Below, in pieces: positions 55,301-61,300 of a stretch of 64,000 nt of DNA; position 1 is the first letter of the stretch; the number at the start of each line of letters is the position of its first letter. The translations under genes and the position numbers were made by a program. The notes under the pieces were generated by a model. That model had not been told where the DNA came from. It did not search any database and saw nothing but the letters and a program-made list of their open reading frames with translations. The DNA is from Bacillota bacterium. GTDB lineage: Bacteria; Bacillota; Clostridia; Acetivibrionales; DTU013. Location: assembly GCA_023433505.1 (NCBI GenBank), contig JAEZCO010000052.1, positions 28,136-92,135 of the forward strand, read 5' to 3'.

Positions 55301-58300
55301 CCCCCATGCCAACTTCCATGGTACCGACAGCTTCAGCGTGCTGGTGGATGACGGCCGCGGGGGAACGGCTGTCTCCACCGTAAGCCTTATTGTCACTCCT
55401 GTCAACGATGCGCCCACTGTGCCCGATTATACCGTCATAGTACCTGAGGATACCACCATCAGCGGGACGGTGGTAGCGCAGGATGTGGATGGGGACAATC
55501 TCACTTACAGTCTGTATACGCCTCCGCCAAACGGCTCGGCAGCAGTCAATGCCGACGGGTCCTGGACTTATACCCCCAGCCTCAACTATAACGGGCCCGA
55601 TTCCTTCAGCGTGCTTGTGACCGACCCCAGCGGAGCTACGGCGGTATCCCGCATCAGCATCACTGTCATCCCTGAGAGCGACGCCATTGTGGTTCCTGAT
55701 TATACCGTATCCGCAGTGGAGGATACGCCTGTCAGCGGCCAGGCCATTGCAACCGATGTGGACGGAAATCCCATCACCTACAGTTTGCTCAATCCCCCTA
55801 CAAACGGAACAGCAGTGGTCAATGCAGACGGTACCTGGACCTATACCCCCAGTCCCAATTTCCACGGTACCGACTCCTTCGGCATACTGGTTACCGATAC
55901 TGTCACCGGTAATTCCGCCGTATCCCTTGTCACACTGACGGTAGCACCTGTCAATGATCCGCCCGTCGTGCCCGATTACACAGTATCGGCGCCCGAAGAC
56001 ACCTCCTTGACGGGGACGGTGGTGGGTACCGACAGTGATGGAGATGCGCTCACTTATGCCGTATTCACTTCTCCCATTCACGGCGTGCTTACAGTGAATC
56101 CCGACGGCACCTGGATATATATCCCCGATTCCAACTTCTTCGGAAGCGACACCTTCAGCATACAGGTAAGCGATGGGGCGGGCGGCACGGCCGTATCCAC
56201 CGTCAGCGTCACCGTGACGCCGGTGAACGACCCGCCGGTGGTGCCCGATTATATGGGCAGCACGGCAGAGGATACCATCGCCAACGGAAGGGTAACGGCC
56301 ACCGATGCCGACGGAAATCCCCTGACATACAGCCTCTTTACGGCACCCACCGACGGAACGGCGGTGGTAAATGCCGACGGCACCTGGACCTATACGCCCA
56401 ATCCCAATTTCCACGGCGACGACCGGTTTACGGTGCTGGTAAGCGACGGACTGGGCGGCACGGCTGTTTCCACCGTCACACTCACCATCGTCCCTGTGAA
56501 TGATCCTCCTGTGACACAGAATTATAATGTTTCCACTCCTGAGGATGTGGCTGTCAATGGAAAAGTAGTGGCTACAGATGTGGATGGGGACATACTTGTC
56601 TACAGCCTGTCCGACCTGCCTCTGAACGGGACGGCTGTGGTAAACGGCGACGGGAGCTGGACCTACACGCCCAATGGAAACTTCAGCGGAGCAGACACCT
56701 TCAGCGTATTGGTAGATGACGGGCAGGGAGGAACAGCCATATCCACCCTCACCCTGACGGTGGTACCTGTCAACGATCCTCCCCAGGTACCTGACTATAC
56801 CGTGTCTACACCGGAGGATATTCCTGCAAGCGGGACGGTGGTTGCGGCCGACGCGGACGGAGATGTGCTGACCTATAGCCTTCTCACCCCGCCTGTGAAT
56901 GGGGTGGCTGTGGTAAACGGCGACGGGACCTGGACTTACTCTCCCAATGGGAATTTCAACGGAAGCGAGACTTTCTCGGTACTGGTGAGCGACGGACAGG
57001 GAGGGACGGCTGTCTCCACCCTGCACATCACGGTGGTCCCTGTCAACGATCCGCCTTCCGTACCCAATTATGCCGTCACTGGGCCGGAAGATACGCCCCT
57101 CGCAGGGTCGGTTATCGGTTTTGACATAGACGGAGATCCTCTCACCTACAGCCTGTTCCTGAATGCAGTTCACGGGACTGTGGCAGTCAACGCCGACGGT
57201 ACGTGGACGTATACGCCAAACTCAAATTTTACAGGGGACGACGCGTTCAGCGTACAGGTAAGCGACGGACAGGGAGGGACGGCTGTCTCTACCGTCAGCC
57301 TGACCATCACGCCCGTGAATGACCCTCCCGTAATACCGGATTATACTGTCATTACCTCCGAGGACACAGCCATAAGCGGGACGGCAGTGGGATCGGACGT
57401 GGATGGAGACCCTCTGGCTTACAGCCTGTATACGGTACCTTCCAACGGAACTGCAGTGGTGAACAGCGACGGAACCTGGACCTATACACCTTTTCCCGAC
57501 TATAACGGGCCCGACCTGTTCAGCATTGCGGTAAGTGACCCCAGCGGAGCCACCGCAGTGTCCCGTATCAGCATAACAGTGCTTGCGGAAAGCGATGCCA
57601 TCATCGTCCCGGATTACACCATAGCAGCTATTGAAGATACGCCTGTATCGGGCCAGGTGGTGGCCATAGATGTGGACGGCAACCCCGTGGCCTACAGCCT
57701 GCTGTCTCAAGCGACCAATGGAACTGCGGTGGTGAATGCCGACGGCACCTGGACCTATACGCCAAATGCCAACTTTAGCGGCATCGACTCCTTCAGTGTG
57801 CTGGTCACAGATCCGGTTACCGGAAATACTGCCATATCGGTCATCGCTCTCAATGTAGCACCTGTCAACGATCCCCCGACGGTACCCGACTATGCTGTCT
57901 CTACGCCTGAAGACACGCCGCTGGCAGGCACGGTGGTGGGAAGCGACCTTGACGGAGATATCCTTACTTACAGCGCGCTCACGCTGCCCACTCACGGCGC
58001 ACTTTCAGTGAATGCCGGCGGTACATGGCTTTATACCCCCGATCAGAACTTTTTCGGAAGCGATACCTTCAGTGTACAGGTCAGTGACGGAAGGGGCGGC
58101 ACAGCTGTATCCACCGTCAATGTGACAATTACTCCCGTCAACGACCCTCCTACGGTACCCGGCTACAGTGCGTCTACCCCTGAAGATACCCCTGTAAACG
58201 GCAAAGTGGTGGGAGCCGACATCGATGGAAATCCTCTCTCGTACAGCCTCCTGACCCCGCCAACCAATGGCTCTGCCGTAGTGAACGCAGACGGCTCGTG

Positions 58301-61300
58301 GATTTATACCCCCGGCAGCAATTTTTACGGTGCAGACTCCTTTACGGTGCAGGTGAGCGACGGTCTGGGAGGAACGGCTGTTTCAACCATCAGCATCACC
58401 ATCGTACCGGTAAACGATTTCCCTGTTGTAGGCAATTACACTGTAAGCACCTCGGAGGATGTGCCCGTGAGCGGCACTGTTGTGGCATCCGATCCTGATG
58501 GGGACATTCTTTCTTACGGCATATTTGCACAGCCTTCAAACGGCAGTGTCATAGTAAATACCGACGGTACGTGGACCTATATGCCCAATGCCAATTTTAA
58601 CGGCTCCGACACCTTCAGCGTGCTGGTAGAAGACAACCATGGAGGCACGGCTGTTTCCACCATAAGCGTTACTGTGGTTCCTGTCAATGATCCGCCTGTC
58701 GTGCCTGATTATGCCGTATCCACACCCGAGGATATTGCGGTGAATGGTGCGGTGGTAGCCTCCGATGTGGATGACACGCTACTGGCGTACTCCCTGCTGA
58801 CGCCTCCTTCAGACGGGGTTGCCGTGGTAAACGCCGACGGGACCTGGGTCTACACACCCAATGCAAATTTTACCGGAAACGATGCGTTTACCGTTTTGGT
58901 CAGTGACCCTGGGGGAGCTACGTCAGTTTCCACCATCATCATCACCATTTTGCCGGTGAATGACCCGCCCACCGTACCTGATTATTCAGCCTCCACGCCT
59001 GAGGATACCGCTGTAGGAGGAACCATCATAGGAAACGATATCGATGGAGATGTGCTGACCTACAGTCTCTTTACCCAGGCCATAAACGGAACCGCCGTGG
59101 TCAATACCGGCGGCACCTGGACTTATACCCCCAATGGGAATTTCCACGGCTCGGATACTTTTTCAGTGCTGGTGGATGACGGGAGAGGCGGAACAGCAGT
59201 ATCCACGGTAAGGCTTACCATACTTGCCGTCAATGATCCGCCCGTCGTGCCCGATTATACTGTGGCGACGGCTGAAAACACGGCTGTCAGTGCCAAAGTC
59301 ACAGCTACCGATGCAGATGGAGATGTTTTGAGTTACAGCCTGTATACCCCTCCTGCCAACGGAACAGCCGTGGTAAACGGAGACGGCACCTGGACGTATA
59401 CTCCCAATGCAAATTATGCGGGGCCTGATCTTTTCAGTGTGCTGGTAAGTGATCCCTCGGGTGCTACGGCAGTTTCCACAATCAACATCACCGTTTTGGC
59501 CGTGAGCGACCAGATCACCGTGCCCAATTATGCCGATACCATTCTGGAAAACAGTTCTGCAAGCGGGCAGGTGGAAGCTGTGAGCGTGGGTATGAATCCC
59601 CTTGTTTACAGCCTTCTGAATGCGCCGGCCAACGGAACTGCGGTGGTCAATGCCGATGGCACCTGGACCTACACACCCGCTCCATATTTCTTCGGCGCCG
59701 ACAGCTTTAGCGTGCTGGTCACCGATACGGTAACAGGCAACGTGGCATTGTCACTCATACAGATAACTGTTCTGGAAGTCAATTATCCTCCTACAGTCCC
59801 TGACTATGCGGTGTCGGTTCCCGAGGATACGCCGGTGAACGGAACAGTAGTAGGAAGCGATGTGGATGGAGATGTCCTCACATACAGCCTGGCCTCCGGC
59901 CCATCCAACGGGACGGCTGCGGTAAACAGCGACGGGACTTGGACCTACACTCCGAATCTCAACTATACCGGCGCCGACACCTTTACCGTTCTTGTGGATG
60001 ACAGCCATGGAGGTACTGCAGCTTCTACAATAAATATCACTATATTGCCTGTCAATGATCCGCCCGTCGCACCGGATTATGCAGTATCCACCGCAGAGAA
60101 CAGTTTTGTTACGGGAAGGATTATCGCAACCGATCCTGACGGAGATGCACTGACGTACAGCCTGTTTACCGCCCCTACCGATGGAACAGCCGTCGTCAAC
60201 CCTGATGGGACCTGGACCTACACACCAACTCTTAACTTCAACGGAGTGGATGTTTTTACGGTTCTGGTAGAAGACGGTGCGGGAGGAACGGCAATATCCA
60301 CCGTCAATGTCACTGTGACACCGGTCAACAATCCGCCCGTCACACAGAACTATAATGTGTCTACGCCCGAAGATGTGGCGGTAACCGGAACGGTGACGGC
60401 AACCGATCCCGACAGGGACCCGCTGACCTACAGCCTTCTTACCCCGCCTACTGACGGCACGGCTGCGGTCAATCCAAACGGAATGTGGACCTATACACCC
60501 AATCCCAATTTTAACGGTGTGGACACTTTCAGCGTCCTTGTGAGCGACGGACAGGGAGGAACCACCTTCTCCACCATAAACATCAACATACTGGCCGTAA
60601 ACGACCCACCTGCCGTGCCTGATTATGCGGCTTCCACGCCTGAAGACATCCCTGTAAACGGGAGGGTCACGGGCACTGATGCGGATGGAGATGTGCTGGC
60701 TTACAGCCTGCTGACGGCTCCCACCGACGGAACGGTGCTGGTGAACGCCGATGGCACGTGGACTTATACGCCCAATTCGAACTTCAACGGAGCAGATATG
60801 TTTACCGTGCTGGTGGACGACGGAAGGGGAGGAACGGCGGTATCCGGTATCACCATTACCGTCCTGCCTGTCAATGATCCGCCTACCGTCCCTGATTATG
60901 CCGTATCTGGCATAGAAGATTCTCCGGTGACGGGCACCGTCATAGGAAACGATGCGGATGGGGACCTTTTGACCTATAGCCTGCTGACGCCGCCTATTTT
61001 CGGAACGGTGACAGTCAATCCGGATGGGACCTGGCTATACACGCCTGCAGGTAATTTCTCCGGGAATGATACTTTCAGCGTGCTGGTCGGCGATGGAAGG
61101 GGAGGTACTGCCATATCGGCAGTGGTAGTGACCATATTGCCCGTCAATGATCCGCCTGTTGCGCCTGATTATTCTGTTACAACCCCGGAAAATACCGCCG
61201 TATCGAGCAGAGTGGCCGGCACCGATCCCGAAGAACAGCTTCTCACCTACAGCCTGTACACCTCCCCCAACAACGGTTTTGCAGTAGTCAACCCCGATGG

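Noticed and set aside
53871..57173. A 1,100-codon open frame on the minus strand opposite the repeat array, and several shorter ones (for example 61035-62741 and 57222-57995).
   Set aside because: They mirror the plus-strand repeats unit by unit. The coding strand simply lacks the codons that would create stops in that antisense frame, and the repetition multiplies the effect. They have no ribosome site, and the plus-strand frame is the one with conserved domain motifs.
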